From the NCBI GenBank assembly GCA_947258795.1, contig CAMYJU010000011.1, positions 1 through 64,000 of the forward strand: DNA of 64,000 nt. The letters run 5' to 3'. Made by a program: the position numbers and the translations under genes. This stretch comes from an uncultured Gammaproteobacteria bacterium (GTDB taxonomy: Bacteria; Pseudomonadota; Gammaproteobacteria; DRJJ01). The notes below the pieces were generated by a model. The model had not been told where the DNA came from. It worked only from the letters and a program-made list of their open reading frames with translations, and searched no databases. Shown here one piece after another: positions 17,837 to 26,285 of the stretch (positions are counted from its first letter, which is position 1; each line of letters begins with the position of its first letter).

Positions 17837-19735
17837 CTATTCTTCCAGATAGGTGTAGCCACGCAACCCCGCCTCGAGCTCATCCAGATAACTGGTACGC
17901 AAGGACTCGTCCAGGTCCTCGAGGTCGGCCTTCTCCTGTAAACGGGACAGCAATTCATCGGCATCCAGGTGCACATAACGCAACACCTCATCGACCGTAT
18001 CGCCCAGTTCCGAATTCTCAAGGCGATATCCATTATCCTCGAACACCACATTGACCGAATCGGTATCCCCAAACAGGTTATGCATATCGCCCAGGATCTC
18101 CTGGTAGGCACCGACCAGAAAAATACCCAGTAGATAGGGTTCGCCATTGACCGGCGTATGTAACGGCAAGGTCGATTCCAGTCCTTCATGGTCGACATAC
18201 TGGTCGATCCGGCCATCCGAATCACAGGTCAGGTCCTGCAGCACCACACGTTGTTGCGGTGCCTCGTCCAGCCGGTGCAGCGGCATGATCGGAAACACCT
18301 GTTGTATTCCCCAAACATCCGGTAACGACTGGAACACCGAAAAATTGAAAAAGTACTTGTCCGCAAGGATTTCATTCAACTCGTCGAGCAGTTGGCGCTG
18401 GGCGCGAGTGGCCGGATTCAATTTCGGTAACAGCGCCTGCCCGGTTGCATAGTAGAGTTGCTCGGCCAGCGCCCGGCTGGACAGGTCCAGCACGCCATGA
18501 TCGAACAGGCTGCAGGCCTCACCGAAGCGATAACTGGCATCATGCCAGCTTTCCAGCACCGAACGCTGGTCGAGTTGCCGGTATACCTGCCACAACTCCT
18601 GTATCACTACGTCGGCATCATCATCCGGTTTCGGTGGCGGTTCACCACCCGGCGCATATTCGACATCGGTCAGATTGGTAATCAGTACAGCATGGTGCGC
18701 GGTCAACGCGCGACCGGATTCCGATAACAGGTCCGGGTGATCGATATCCTCGGCATCACAGGCCTCGGCCAGGGTCTGCACGATCTGTTGCGCGTATTCC
18801 TCGATAGTGTAATTCATCGAGCAAAAACTGCGTGAACGCGTACCCTCATAATCCACACCCAGTCCACCACCCACATCAACCACGCGTAACGGCACACCGA
18901 GTTTGACCAGTTGCACATAGTAGCGCGCCGCTTCACGCATACCGTTGTGGATATCCTGTATATTCGAGATCTGCGAGCCCATATGAAAATGCAACAGTTC
19001 CAGACAATGCAGCATACCAGCGTTGCGCAGCTCATCGACCAGTTCCATCAGCTTGCCAGCCAACAGACCGAACTTGGAACGGGCGCCGCCGCTGTTCTGC
19101 CAGTTTCCGGCACCCAGTGACGACAGGCGCACCCGCACACCGAGGCGTGGTGTGATATCAAGATCCGCTGCCTCACGGATAATATGTTCCAGCTCGGTAG
19201 CCTTTTCGATGACCAGGTACACGCGCAGGCCCAGTTGCTGCCCGATCAGTGCCAGGCGTATGTATTCACGGTCCTTGTAACCATTGCAGATGATCACACT
19301 GCCAACCGGCGCCAGCGCCATCACCGCCATCAGCTCCGGTTTACTGCCGGCCTCCAGCCCGACGTTGTCCTGTCCACCGGCCTGCAGCCCCGTCGCCAGG
19401 ATCGACTGCACCACGCTGCGTTGCTGGTTGACCTTGATCGGATAGATGACGCTGTAGCTACCCTGGTAATCGGCAGACCGGGTGGCCGTTGTAAACGCAT
19501 TCGCAAGGCGATGCACACGCTGTTCAAGGATATCCGGGAAACGCACCAGTACCGGCAGTGACAGGCCGCCCTGCTGCAGGCTGGCACTCAGGGTATACAG
19601 GTCGACACCCGCCGGGTCACTATCGTCCAGCCGTACCGCGGCATGGCCGTCTGCATTAATAAAGAAATGCCCGCCACTCCAGTGGCGAATGGCATAGGTA
19701 TCTTCTGCGTTACTGTGCGTCCAGTTGTCAGTCAT
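17837..19735 (-). CDS. speA: Biosynthetic arginine decarboxylase
   Basis: A 632-residue PLP enzyme converting arginine to agmatine, the first step of the plant-like polyamine route. Visible: YPIKVNQQRSVV with the PLP lysine (about residue 99), GLEAGSKPELMAVMA, VRVRLSSLGAGNWQNSGG, LHFHMGSQISNIQDI, VVDVGGGLGVDYEGT, and the C-terminal ADELLSRLQEKADLE region. Length fits SpeA. It faces speE on the other strand with about 100 bp between the start codons, so the two polyamine genes share a divergent promoter region. Confidence 0.96.
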   Translation of the reverse strand: MTDNWTHSNAEDTYAIRHWSGGHFFINADGHAAVRLDDSDPAGVDLYTLSASLQQGGLSLPVLVRFPDILEQRVHRLANAFTTATRSADYQGSYSVIYPIKVNQQRSVVQSILATGLQAGGQDNVGLEAGSKPELMAVMALAPVGSVIICNGYKDREYIRLALIGQQLGLRVYLVIEKATELEHIIREAADLDITPRLGVRVRLSSLGAGNWQNSGGARSKFGLLAGKLMELVDELRNAGMLHCLELLHFHMGSQISNIQDIHNGMREAARYYVQLVKLGVPLRVVDVGGGLGVDYEGTRSRSFCSMNYTIEEYAQQIVQTLAEACDAEDIDHPDLLSESGRALTAHHAVLITNLTDVEYAPGGEPPPKPDDDADVVIQELWQVYRQLDQRSVLESWHDASYRFGEACSLFDHGVLDLSSRALAEQLYYATGQALLPKLNPATRAQRQLLDELNEILADKYFFNFSVFQSLPDVWGIQQVFPIMPLHRLDEAPQQRVVLQDLTCDSDGRIDQYVDHEGLESTLPLHTPVNGEPYLLGIFLVGAYQEILGDMHNLFGDTDSVNVVFEDNGYRLENSELGDTVDEVLRYVHLDADELLSRLQEKADLEDLDESLRTSYLDELEAGLRGYTYLEE

Positions 19736-19834
19736 GGGTCTATCCGTACAATATAGAATTTAACCACAGAGTACACGGATAACACAGCGGTTTTTACCTA
19801 ATGACCGTTGTATCCGATCAACGGGGATATCAGT

Positions 19835-20692
19835 ATGTTACAGGAAGACCAATGGTTTACCGAGATCTGCGAGGAAGGGGGTTCGGCCTTCTCGCTGGAA
19901 CTGAAAAGTAAATTGCACGAGGAACGCACCCCCTTCCAGCGTATCGAGATCTTTGACACCCAAACCTTCGGCCACCTGATGATAATCGGTGGCTGCACCA
20001 TGGTTTCGCAGCGCGAGAACTTTATCTATCACGAGATGATGAGTCATCCGGCCCTGTTTACGCATAACAGACCTGAAAATGTCGTCATTATCGGCGGTGG
20101 CGACTGTGGCACCCTGCGCGAGGTGCTACAGCATGCTGAAGTCCGCAAGGCCACCCAGATCGAGATCGACGAGCGTGTGACCCGGCTGGCAGAGCGGTAT
20201 TTCCCGGAACTGTGCACATCCAACCACGATCCACGTGCAGAATTCTTTTTTGTTGACGGCATCCGCTGGATGCAAGAGGCCGAAGCGGATTCGCTGGACA
20301 TTATTATTATCGACAGCACCGACCCGGTCGGACCGGCCGAAGGCCTGTTTACCGAAGCCTTTTATGAAGACTGTTACCGGGCGTTACGCAGCGGCGGCAT
20401 CATTGTGCAGCAGAGCGAATCGCCGCTGTACCATCTCGAATTGATCAAGGGCATGCATCAGTCCATGCGCTCGGCCGGGTTTGACAGCAGCCGAACCATG
20501 CAGTTTTCCCAGTGCATTTACCCAACCGGCTGGTGGTCCTGCACGCTGGCCGGCAAGGACTGCGACCTGGAAACATTTCGTGAAGCCGATTGTAATCGCC
20601 GTGACTTCGTCACACGTTATTACAATGCCGCCATACACCGGGCAGCGGGTGTGTTGCCTGAGTTTGTGCAGGTGGCGCTGAAAGCTACTTAA
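19835..20692 (+). CDS. speE: Spermidine synthase (polyamine aminopropyltransferase)
   Basis: A 285-residue aminopropyltransferase moving the aminopropyl group from decarboxylated SAM to putrescine. The start MLQEDQWFTEI at 19835 is preferred to 19808 because GGGGAT precedes it and the family begins here. Signatures: HEMMSHPALFTH, GGGDCGTLREVL (dcSAM loop), DSTDPVGPAEGLF (catalytic Asp). Its stop overlaps the convergent fetB stop by 8 bp. No agmatinase or SAM decarboxylase gene is in the window, so the pathway is completed elsewhere. Confidence 0.95.
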   Translation: MLQEDQWFTEICEEGGSAFSLELKSKLHEERTPFQRIEIFDTQTFGHLMIIGGCTMVSQRENFIYHEMMSHPALFTHNRPENVVIIGGGDCGTLREVLQHAEVRKATQIEIDERVTRLAERYFPELCTSNHDPRAEFFFVDGIRWMQEAEADSLDIIIIDSTDPVGPAEGLFTEAFYEDCYRALRSGGIIVQQSESPLYHLELIKGMHQSMRSAGFDSSRTMQFSQCIYPTGWWSCTLAGKDCDLETFREADCNRRDFVTRYYNAAIHRAAGVLPEFVQVALKAT

Positions 20693-21476
20693 GCCTGTCC
20701 AGCCTCAACCGATGTCGTAGATCAAATAACCGCTTCGACCCAAACCAGATCGCGGTCACGGTACCCAATCCGGTACCGGCACTGATCATGAACATAATCA
20801 GGATCTGGTACTTGACCGCCTCGACCGGTGGGGTGCCGGACAGGATCTGCCCGGTCATCATGCCCGGCAGACTGACGATACCGGCCGCGGCCATCGCGTT
20901 GATAATCGGAATCATACCGGTACGCGCGCTTTCGCGACGCAGGTCAGAAATCGCCTCGTTCCAGCTATGACCCAGACACAATCGCGCCTCGATCATGGCC
21001 TGTTGCTGCATCGCACCGGAGGTCATACGGTCCAGTGACAGTGCGATACCATTCATGGTGTTACCCAGCATCATGCCCAGCAACGGCACCGCGTATTGCG
21101 GCAGATACCACGGATCGGGCTGCACCATGGTCAACAAGGCCAGCACCGTAATCGAGAATGACGAGATGAACATCGACGTGGTACCGATCGCAAAACCCCA
21201 GCTACCGCGATAACGATGTTTCTGCCTGGACATCACCTCGCGCCCGGCCGCGAGCAGCATCACCAGTGCGACCAGTGTCAGCCAGCCGAGATGGATAGCC
21301 CCGAACAGGACCTTTAGCACCAACCCGATCAGGGTCAGCTGTATCGCGGTACGCAGCGCGGCAATCAGCAGCGTCTGCTGCAGACCCAGTTGCAGGCGCC
21401 AAGATACCAGCGCAAGCACCAGCACCAGCAAGGCCGCCAGCCCGAGGTCAAGATAAGTCAGGTGAATGACATTCAT
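20685..21476 (-). CDS. fetB: FetB-type ABC transporter permease (iron export)
   Basis: A 263-residue integral membrane protein of the UPF0014/FetB family with about seven helices. Characteristic stretches: LQQTLLIAALRTAIQLTLIG, MLGNTMNGIALSLDRM, and SLPGMMTGQILSGTPPVEAV. With FetA it forms an ABC exporter linked in E. coli to iron export and oxidative-stress resistance. Its start overlaps the fetA stop by 4 bp. Confidence 0.9.
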   Translation of the reverse strand: MNVIHLTYLDLGLAALLVLVLALVSWRLQLGLQQTLLIAALRTAIQLTLIGLVLKVLFGAIHLGWLTLVALVMLLAAGREVMSRQKHRYRGSWGFAIGTTSMFISSFSITVLALLTMVQPDPWYLPQYAVPLLGMMLGNTMNGIALSLDRMTSGAMQQQAMIEARLCLGHSWNEAISDLRRESARTGMIPIINAMAAAGIVSLPGMMTGQILSGTPPVEAVKYQILIMFMISAGTGLGTVTAIWFGSKRLFDLRHRLRLDRLK

Positions 21477-22078
21477 GCTGCCGATCCCTGTAACTGGCCT
21501 TTGTGCATCAGCAGCTGCCGGGCGCCCAGGCGCTCACGCTGTGCCGGATCATGGCTGACCCAGATATAGGCGGCATCATGCTCGCGACAGTAGGCCTGCA
21601 CCACGGCCTCGGTCGCTGCGGTCTTGTCCGGGTCCAGGTTGGCGGTCGGCTCATCCAGCAACAGTACGCGCGGCTCGCGTTCGAGCATCCTCAGCAGCGC
21701 CAGGCGATGCCGCTCGCCGGTAGATAGCCGGCTGACTTCCCAGTCAACGACACTTTTATCGAAACCGAGACTGGCGAATAGCTGCTCATCGAACGATTCA
21801 AAATGCTCACCGACGCGCGAACGCCACCAGGCACTCTCGGCTGGCAGATAGGCGACCTGACGTCGCCACAGAGGCGCACTTATCTGCTCGCGCGCGATCC
21901 CGTCCAGTCGTACATCGCCATGATTCAGGTCCAGATCGGCAATACTGCGCAACAGCAGTGTCTTGCCGCTACCGGACGGGCCGCTCAGCACCAGCGGCCT
22001 TCCCTGGACCAGGTCCAGACTGACTGGGCCGATATAACCGGACTGTAAGTCCTTGATGCTTAAAAGACTATCGCTCAT
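21473..22078 (-). CDS. fetA: FetA-type ABC transporter ATPase
   Basis: A 201-residue ABC ATPase partnered with the permease downstream. Walker A GPSGSGKTLLLR (about 30-41), signature LSTGERHRLALLRML, Walker B RVLLLDEPTANLD, H-loop WVSHDPAQ. The start at 22078 (MSDSLLSIKDL) is preferred over 22105 since the family begins there. The short length is normal for FetA/YbbL. Confidence 0.9.
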   Translation of the reverse strand: MSDSLLSIKDLQSGYIGPVSLDLVQGRPLVLSGPSGSGKTLLLRSIADLDLNHGDVRLDGIAREQISAPLWRRQVAYLPAESAWWRSRVGEHFESFDEQLFASLGFDKSVVDWEVSRLSTGERHRLALLRMLEREPRVLLLDEPTANLDPDKTAATEAVVQAYCREHDAAYIWVSHDPAQRERLGARQLLMHKGQLQGSAA

Positions 22079-22338
22079 ACCGACACCATACCGAGAGCCA
22101 GTCACGGACTCAAGTTTATTGAGCAGGTAATTGACAGCAAGCGAAAAAACTAACTAGAATGTCAGACATGGGTAAACGGATTACCCGCCGAAACTGACAC
22201 CGTAGCTGAAAAGGACTTAAAGCGATGGATACGCATATAGCGTTTTATACCGGCACTCCCGGTTCGCCAGACAATTATTCCATACCCGTAACAGATCAGC
22301 ACGCCGCCCATTGCGGCTAGCACGCCTGCACCCGCACA

Positions 22339-23913
22339 ATGGAACAGCGCCTGCCAGGTAGTACCAACCCGCGTAGTCCGGTGGTCTATGCCCGGGATAA
22401 TTACCTGTACCTGATTGCCGGCCAGGATTACTGGCCGACCTACTGGGTGGCCAGTCATCGCGATGAAATGAGCGGCGTCATTGTTGCGCAGTTCGTCAAT
22501 GACCTGCAAATTGACACCGTGCACGACATCCTCGACCGCTACAGCCAGACACCACCGTCCGGCAATCACAACTACGATCCACTATCCTTGCGCCGTGAGC
22601 TGATCCAGCTAATCCAACTGAAAAAGATCAAGGTGTACAAACTCAGCCGCCTGCATTACACCTCGACCCTGATGGATATCAACAATCACCTGACCAGTGA
22701 TCTCAACATCATCGACCGCGTCACCCATCGTAGCGAGGAGAACCTGCTGCACAAACAGCTCGAACTGAGCCAGGAACTGAGCACCATCCTGAGCGTGCGC
22801 TGGGAACACAAGATCAGGATGGACGACCAGTTCTGGGCACAGGCCTGGTATAACCGCCTGCTGGTTGTCACCGGTGGCGCACTGAACTCAATCGGCGAAG
22901 GTATCGCCGGCCTGGTCAAGCTCGGCGCAGTGGTGATCGAAGGCGTCTATGACGCCAGTGCCTATCAGCTCAAGCTGCTCGGCCAGCTCAGCCAGGGCGA
23001 GTTCGAACAAGTCGGCCGGGAACTGGTCAAGCTGGGTATCGACACCGTCAACGAGGTCGAGGATCTACAGCAACAGATCCAGCAAGGCTATGAGATCCTG
23101 GAACCACTGCTCGAAGACGAGAAAAGCCGCAAGCTGCTGATGGACTTCCTGTCCGGCTATGTCGACTCGGTGCCGTACGTCGAGAAAGGTGCATTTGCAG
23201 TGTCGATCCCGCTGGAAGTCCTGATTGCGCTGGCCACCATGGGCGCCGGCGCCGCGATCACCGCCAGCAACGCCGCACGAAGAGTCGGCCAGTTCAGCAC
23301 CCGGGCGCTGGAACTGATTATCGAACTGTCCCGGGCATTGAAGCGGTTCAGGCAGAAGCCGAGGTTTGAGGCGCCGGCATCTGGTAAGAAATCACGGGGC
23401 AAGGTTACTGGAACAAATGATACAATCACAAGCCAAAAGAGTGTCAGGAAAAGTAATACAGACAAAACCATCTCTGCGAGCTCACCTGCTGAGATCTATC
23501 ATGGATTTGGAAGCCTATCTAAAAGACAGCAAGATCTCCTTGATCAGCTCCCAGACAGTTTATCAAATGTAAAATTAAACAAATCCAATGTAAATGTTAC
23601 AGATCTGGCTGCATTAACAGCGCAAACAGGTGATGAGTTTGCACTATTTACTCGTGGTAGCCAACGTATGATAGTTAGAGGTAACCAATATGGTGTACCA
23701 TTAACAAGAAGCGAGCTGGCAGAATTACAAAGGCAAGGATTCAAGTTTTCCGGTCATACCCATCCAGGTACAAGTGACATCACATTAAATGCTTCGGGAA
23801 CACCTGGAGACCGTGAAGTCTTAAGGATATTCAATCAGCAACAAAGTTTAATTTTGAATAGCTCAGGTAGAAGAAGTGTATATGATGCAGCCACTGATAG
23901 AAGGGTCCCATAG
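22339..23913 (+). CDS. Polymorphic toxin with C-terminal HxH (JAMM-like) tip
   Basis: A 524-residue protein with the build of a modular toxin. Residues 1-150 are a conserved-looking N-terminal domain I cannot name; about 170-330 is helical/hydrophobic (GIGEGIAGLVKLGAVVI-like and VLIALATMGAGAAITASNAA segments); a low-complexity Ser/Lys linker follows; the last ~110 residues form a tip with GHTHPGTSDITLNASGTPGD, an HxH...SxxxD arrangement like JAMM metalloproteases. Base composition changes from GC-rich to AT-rich at the linker (about 23380), as expected for exchangeable tips. No signal peptide is seen; delivery is unknown. An in-frame ATG at 22225 with AAGGA upstream is cut off by an amber codon at 22318. 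Confidence 0.75.
   Translation: MEQRLPGSTNPRSPVVYARDNYLYLIAGQDYWPTYWVASHRDEMSGVIVAQFVNDLQIDTVHDILDRYSQTPPSGNHNYDPLSLRRELIQLIQLKKIKVYKLSRLHYTSTLMDINNHLTSDLNIIDRVTHRSEENLLHKQLELSQELSTILSVRWEHKIRMDDQFWAQAWYNRLLVVTGGALNSIGEGIAGLVKLGAVVIEGVYDASAYQLKLLGQLSQGEFEQVGRELVKLGIDTVNEVEDLQQQIQQGYEILEPLLEDEKSRKLLMDFLSGYVDSVPYVEKGAFAVSIPLEVLIALATMGAGAAITASNAARRVGQFSTRALELIIELSRALKRFRQKPRFEAPASGKKSRGKVTGTNDTITSQKSVRKSNTDKTISASSPAEIYHGFGSLSKRQQDLLDQLPDSLSNVKLNKSNVNVTDLAALTAQTGDEFALFTRGSQRMIVRGNQYGVPLTRSELAELQRQGFKFSGHTHPGTSDITLNASGTPGDREVLRIFNQQQSLILNSSGRRSVYDAATDRRVP
23229..23358 (+). repeat. Direct repeat in the toxin gene, copy 1 (expressed)
   Basis: The pre-toxin segment encoding ATMGAGAAITASNAARR and the following helix matches 26156-26285 without gaps; 81 consecutive bases (23251-23331 and 26178-26258) are identical. 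The spacing is 2,927 bp and the frame is the same in both copies. Confidence 0.92.
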
Positions 23914-24198
23914 ATGCAACTCCTAAAAGAAAAAGCTTCAAATGGTTTATTGGCAAAACGAGAGTGGTGGTCCTTAGGAGATATGTGTGAAGCCATGATT
24001 GTGTATGAACATGGAAAATGCTCAATAAATATAACGGGAGACAGTGGGGACATATCGCTTACTATTGGTGAAAAAATCAATAAAGAGCGTTCCAGAAAAT
24101 ATCCTACAACAGTTACAATTGATTCTGGTTTTATAGAAGTACCCGAAGACGAATTAAATGAAGTACTCTCATTAATAGAAAATCTTTGTTGCCAATAA
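23914..24198 (+). CDS. Putative immunity protein for the HxH toxin tip
   Basis: A 94-residue acidic, cytoplasmic-looking protein whose ATG follows the toxin stop without a gap. No family is recognised. Small size, AT-rich composition shared with the toxin tip, and strict adjacency are the usual marks of a cognate immunity gene; function is inferred from position only. Confidence 0.65.
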   Translation: MQLLKEKASNGLLAKREWWSLGDMCEAMIVYEHGKCSINITGDSGDISLTIGEKINKERSRKYPTTVTIDSGFIEVPEDELNEVLSLIENLCCQ

Positions 24199-24271
24199 CG
24201 ACTTAGGGTTGACCAGCCTTCTGCAGCTCAAATCCGTTTGACGATATGTTTGGTTTATAATGAGGGCAAAA

Positions 24272-24577
24272 ATGAATATTGAAAAAGCCGAACAAATTGC
24301 CAAAGACAGAATGAAAGAATTTTTTGAGCCACACTCGAAAGAGATGCAATCATTATCTAATAGAATGGTTTTATACTCTGAAAAGGATGGTGAGAACTGG
24401 ATAGTTTATCTTGGGTTACTGCCAAAAGATAGCCAATCATATGAAGACTTCAAACGCTCCCCTGATATGAATGACTCCGAAAACATGCGGGCAAAAGATT
24501 GGTTAAAAGTTATTGTGAATTCAGGAACTGGCAAGTCAGAGATAGAAGAGGTTAACTTATTTCAGGAAATTATTTAG
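24272..24577 (+). CDS. Orphan immunity-like protein
   Basis: A 101-residue protein starting MNIEKAEQIAKDRMKEFF; the start at 24272 is chosen for GAGGG five bases upstream (an ATG-free reading from 24260 adds four residues). It contains ENWIVYLGLLPKDSQ and ends EEVNLFQEII. AT-rich like its neighbours and lacking an intact toxin in front of it, so it looks like an immunity gene left behind or kept as protection against relatives. No family recognised. Confidence 0.55.
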   Translation: MNIEKAEQIAKDRMKEFFEPHSKEMQSLSNRMVLYSEKDGENWIVYLGLLPKDSQSYEDFKRSPDMNDSENMRAKDWLKVIVNSGTGKSEIEEVNLFQEII

Positions 24578-24756
24578 CTTTATATATTCCAGCAAATCTG
24601 GATTAGAGGGATAACGGGTCAATCGCTCACTGGGCTCTCAATGGTCAAAAGGCAACAGACTGTATGACGGACGCGGCTGCCGAAGCTGCACTGGAATAAT
24701 ACGGGCCTGACGCCAAGATGAATGTCGAGCTGAAATGTTGCCCAGGGTAGGTAAAC

Positions 24757-24923
24757 ATGGAATAAGAATATCTGGAACATTTTCTATCCAAGTTCGGAGA
24801 ACCAACGGTTCAGACGGATGACAACCCGCACTATGTCCAATAATACAGGGGCAAACTGCCTGATGCCCGGCTTGGTGAAAAACAGGTCATGGGACCGGGT
24901 GAACTGGCCAGGGCGGCAAGATA
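24757..24923 (+). pseudogene. GAD-like/DUF1851 remnant
   Basis: The plus strand reads EYLEHFLSKFGEPTVQ, a stop (TAA) at 24841, then YRGKLPDARLGEKQVMG. The order FGEP...YRGKLPD resembles the start of GAD-like domain proteins, which often sit beside secreted toxins. Interrupted, no start, no full domain: a decayed fragment. Identification from memory of the motif, so tentative. Confidence 0.35.
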
Positions 24924-24931
24924 AACAACCA

Positions 24932-24977
24932 GGCCAGAGAACACATTTCTAATCTTAGTGGATATTGTTCTCTGTCC
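24932..24977. repeat. Imperfect inverted repeat, toxin store (copy 1)
   Basis: GGCCAGAGAACA pairs with TGTTCTCTGTCC across a 22-nt spacer. The arms match the perfect inverted repeat at 25536-25585, so the same element flanks two orphan toxin pieces. Confidence 0.6.
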
Positions 24978-25004
24978 CGGTTTTTTTAAATTCTTTCGGC
25001 TTAA

Positions 25005-25151
25005 TTCCCATTGTTAGATCGATTAGAGACTAGTGGCCTTGGAAGTGCAGAGACACACGTTAAAGATTTTATGATTAGGCACCAAAAAATGCCTGGGCTA
25101 AGTGATGAAGATATTCAGTTATTACAAATATTAAGAGATAAGGGGCTGTAA
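25005..25151 (+). pseudogene. Orphan toxin tip (C-terminal fragment)
   Basis: An open frame from just after TAA 25002-25004 encodes LDRLETSGLGSAETHVKDF and then ends SDEDIQLLQILRDKGL, with no start codon of its own apart from an internal Met. It stops three bases before an immunity-like gene. The layout is that of a displaced toxin C-terminus paired with its immunity gene. Activity not recognisable. Confidence 0.5.
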
Positions 25152-25153
25152 TC

Positions 25154-25429
25154 ATGGGTATAAGAATGAATATTCATGAAAAGTTTGAGTTATCTGATGG
25201 AATGACGGTGCTGGCATGTAGTGGTTATGAACCGGAGTTCCATGTGATAGGGAAGCAACTCGGTTTGATTTTTGGTGATGAGGTAAGACAAACCCTGACA
25301 ATATCTGGTGAGCGGAAGATGTTAAATCAGAAAGAAAACATTACCCAAAGAGCCTTCGAATCACACGATACCATCCAGCTTACACCAGAAGAAGCACGGA
25401 GCGGCAATTGGCAATTGATTGGTGATTAA
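25154..25429 (+). CDS. Orphan immunity-like protein
   Basis: A 91-residue protein (MGIRMNIHEKFELSDGMTVL start) preceded by AAGGGG at a good distance. It follows the orphan toxin tip by two bases. Contains VIGKQLGLIFGDEVRQTLTI and a C-terminal LTPEEARSGNWQLIGD. It reads as a small beta-rich binding protein; immunity role inferred from position. Confidence 0.55.
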   Translation: MGIRMNIHEKFELSDGMTVLACSGYEPEFHVIGKQLGLIFGDEVRQTLTISGERKMLNQKENITQRAFESHDTIQLTPEEARSGNWQLIGD

Positions 25430-25535
25430 AATAGTGAAATTAGGGTCCGCGCTGTCGTCAAAAGCACAGACGGATCAACTGATTTTGTCGATCAAAAACT
25501 GGGGCCATTTGACTTGAAAGGACCAAAATCAAACC

Positions 25536-25585
25536 GGGTCAGAGAACAATTGTTGATAATATTAGGCTAAATTGTTCTCTGACCC
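25536..25585. repeat. Perfect 16-bp inverted repeat
   Basis: GGGTCAGAGAACAATT and its exact complement AATTGTTCTCTGACCC, 18-nt spacer. The next toxin-tip fragment starts at its right edge. A related arm (TTACTCTGACCCAAAT) occurs alone at 27667-27682. The arms recall REP-type sequences mobilised by TnpA-REP transposases (from memory, unverified). Confidence 0.75.
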
Positions 25586-25706
25586 AAATGGCACTAAGCA
25601 CGAAACCGCTGAGAGATGGTATGAAATGAAGCATAACTCAGGATATACAGAAGCACATGATGCTGTAAATTCACGCTGGCCTGGTAACCCATGGGGAACA
25701 GAATAA
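25566..25706 (+). pseudogene. Orphan toxin tip (C-terminal fragment)
   Basis: A frame opening inside the inverted repeat encodes DPNGTKHETAERWYEM, KHNSGYTEAHDAV and ends NSRWPGNPWGTE. Its TAA overlaps the ATG of the next gene (TAATG), exactly as for a toxin-immunity pair. Upstream, 25430-25535 encodes another loose piece (RAVVKSTDGSTDFVDQ) without start or stop context. No promoter or start codon. Confidence 0.5.
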
Positions 25707-26053
25707 TGAAATTTATTAAAGAGGGTGATATCTATAAAGTTGCACGTATAACTGGAACTCAAGACAATATACTTGGTATAAGCCTGGCAGAAAATGACAC
25801 AGATATCGAAATAGTGGAATGGAATATCAAGGAGGGCAGCCAAAGAAAATCTTCATCACACGAAGTCTTTGAACAAGTTTTAAAAGGCCTTAAAAAAACA
25901 AATGAAGAGCTAGGTAAAAACTATAAATTATCAAAAATTTATTTCCTGCCTACCGATAGCGCAACAAATTCAATCTACCAACACCTCATCACTGAAATTA
26001 TTAAGCGAATTGACGGAAAAGGTGAATTTATAGCAGCCCAGTACAAGCATTGA
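25706..26053 (+). CDS. Orphan immunity-like protein
   Basis: A 115-residue protein beginning MKFIKEGDIYKVARITG; the start at 25706 overlaps the stop of the toxin tip. It has a central EVFEQVLKGLKKTNEELG helix and a C-terminal TEIIKRIDGKGEFI. AT-rich. No family recognised; immunity role is inferred from coupling to the tip fragment. Confidence 0.55.
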   Translation: MKFIKEGDIYKVARITGTQDNILGISLAENDTDIEIVEWNIKEGSQRKSSSHEVFEQVLKGLKKTNEELGKNYKLSKIYFLPTDSATNSIYQHLITEIIKRIDGKGEFIAAQYKH

Positions 26054-26155
26054 AAATCAAAAATGGATTTGAAACACCCAAGAAGGATAAAGTCGGGATA
26101 ACAGGGTCGCACCAAGCCACCCTAATGAAATCATTTGGGATAACGGGGCCGCCCT

Positions 26156-26285
26156 GCTGGCCACCATGGGCACCGGAGCCGCGATCACCGCCAGCAACGC
26201 CGCACGAAGAGTCGGCCAGTTCAGCACCCGGGCGCTGGAACTGATTATCGAACTGTCCAGAGCCCTGAAGCGATACAGACAAAAA
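26156..26285 (+). repeat. Direct repeat in the toxin store, copy 2 (silent)
   Basis: Second copy of 23229-23358; the homology begins abruptly after the GGGATAACGGGGCC stretch at 26137-26150. The two halves diverge only at two positions before the 81-base identical core and then increasingly toward the tip. Confidence 0.92.

Noticed and set aside
22162-22569. Minus-strand open frame opposite the toxin's 5' end with a helix-like stretch
   Set aside because: It runs opposite a better supported gene, has no ribosome site, and the hydrophobic stretch is what the complement of this coding region gives by chance.
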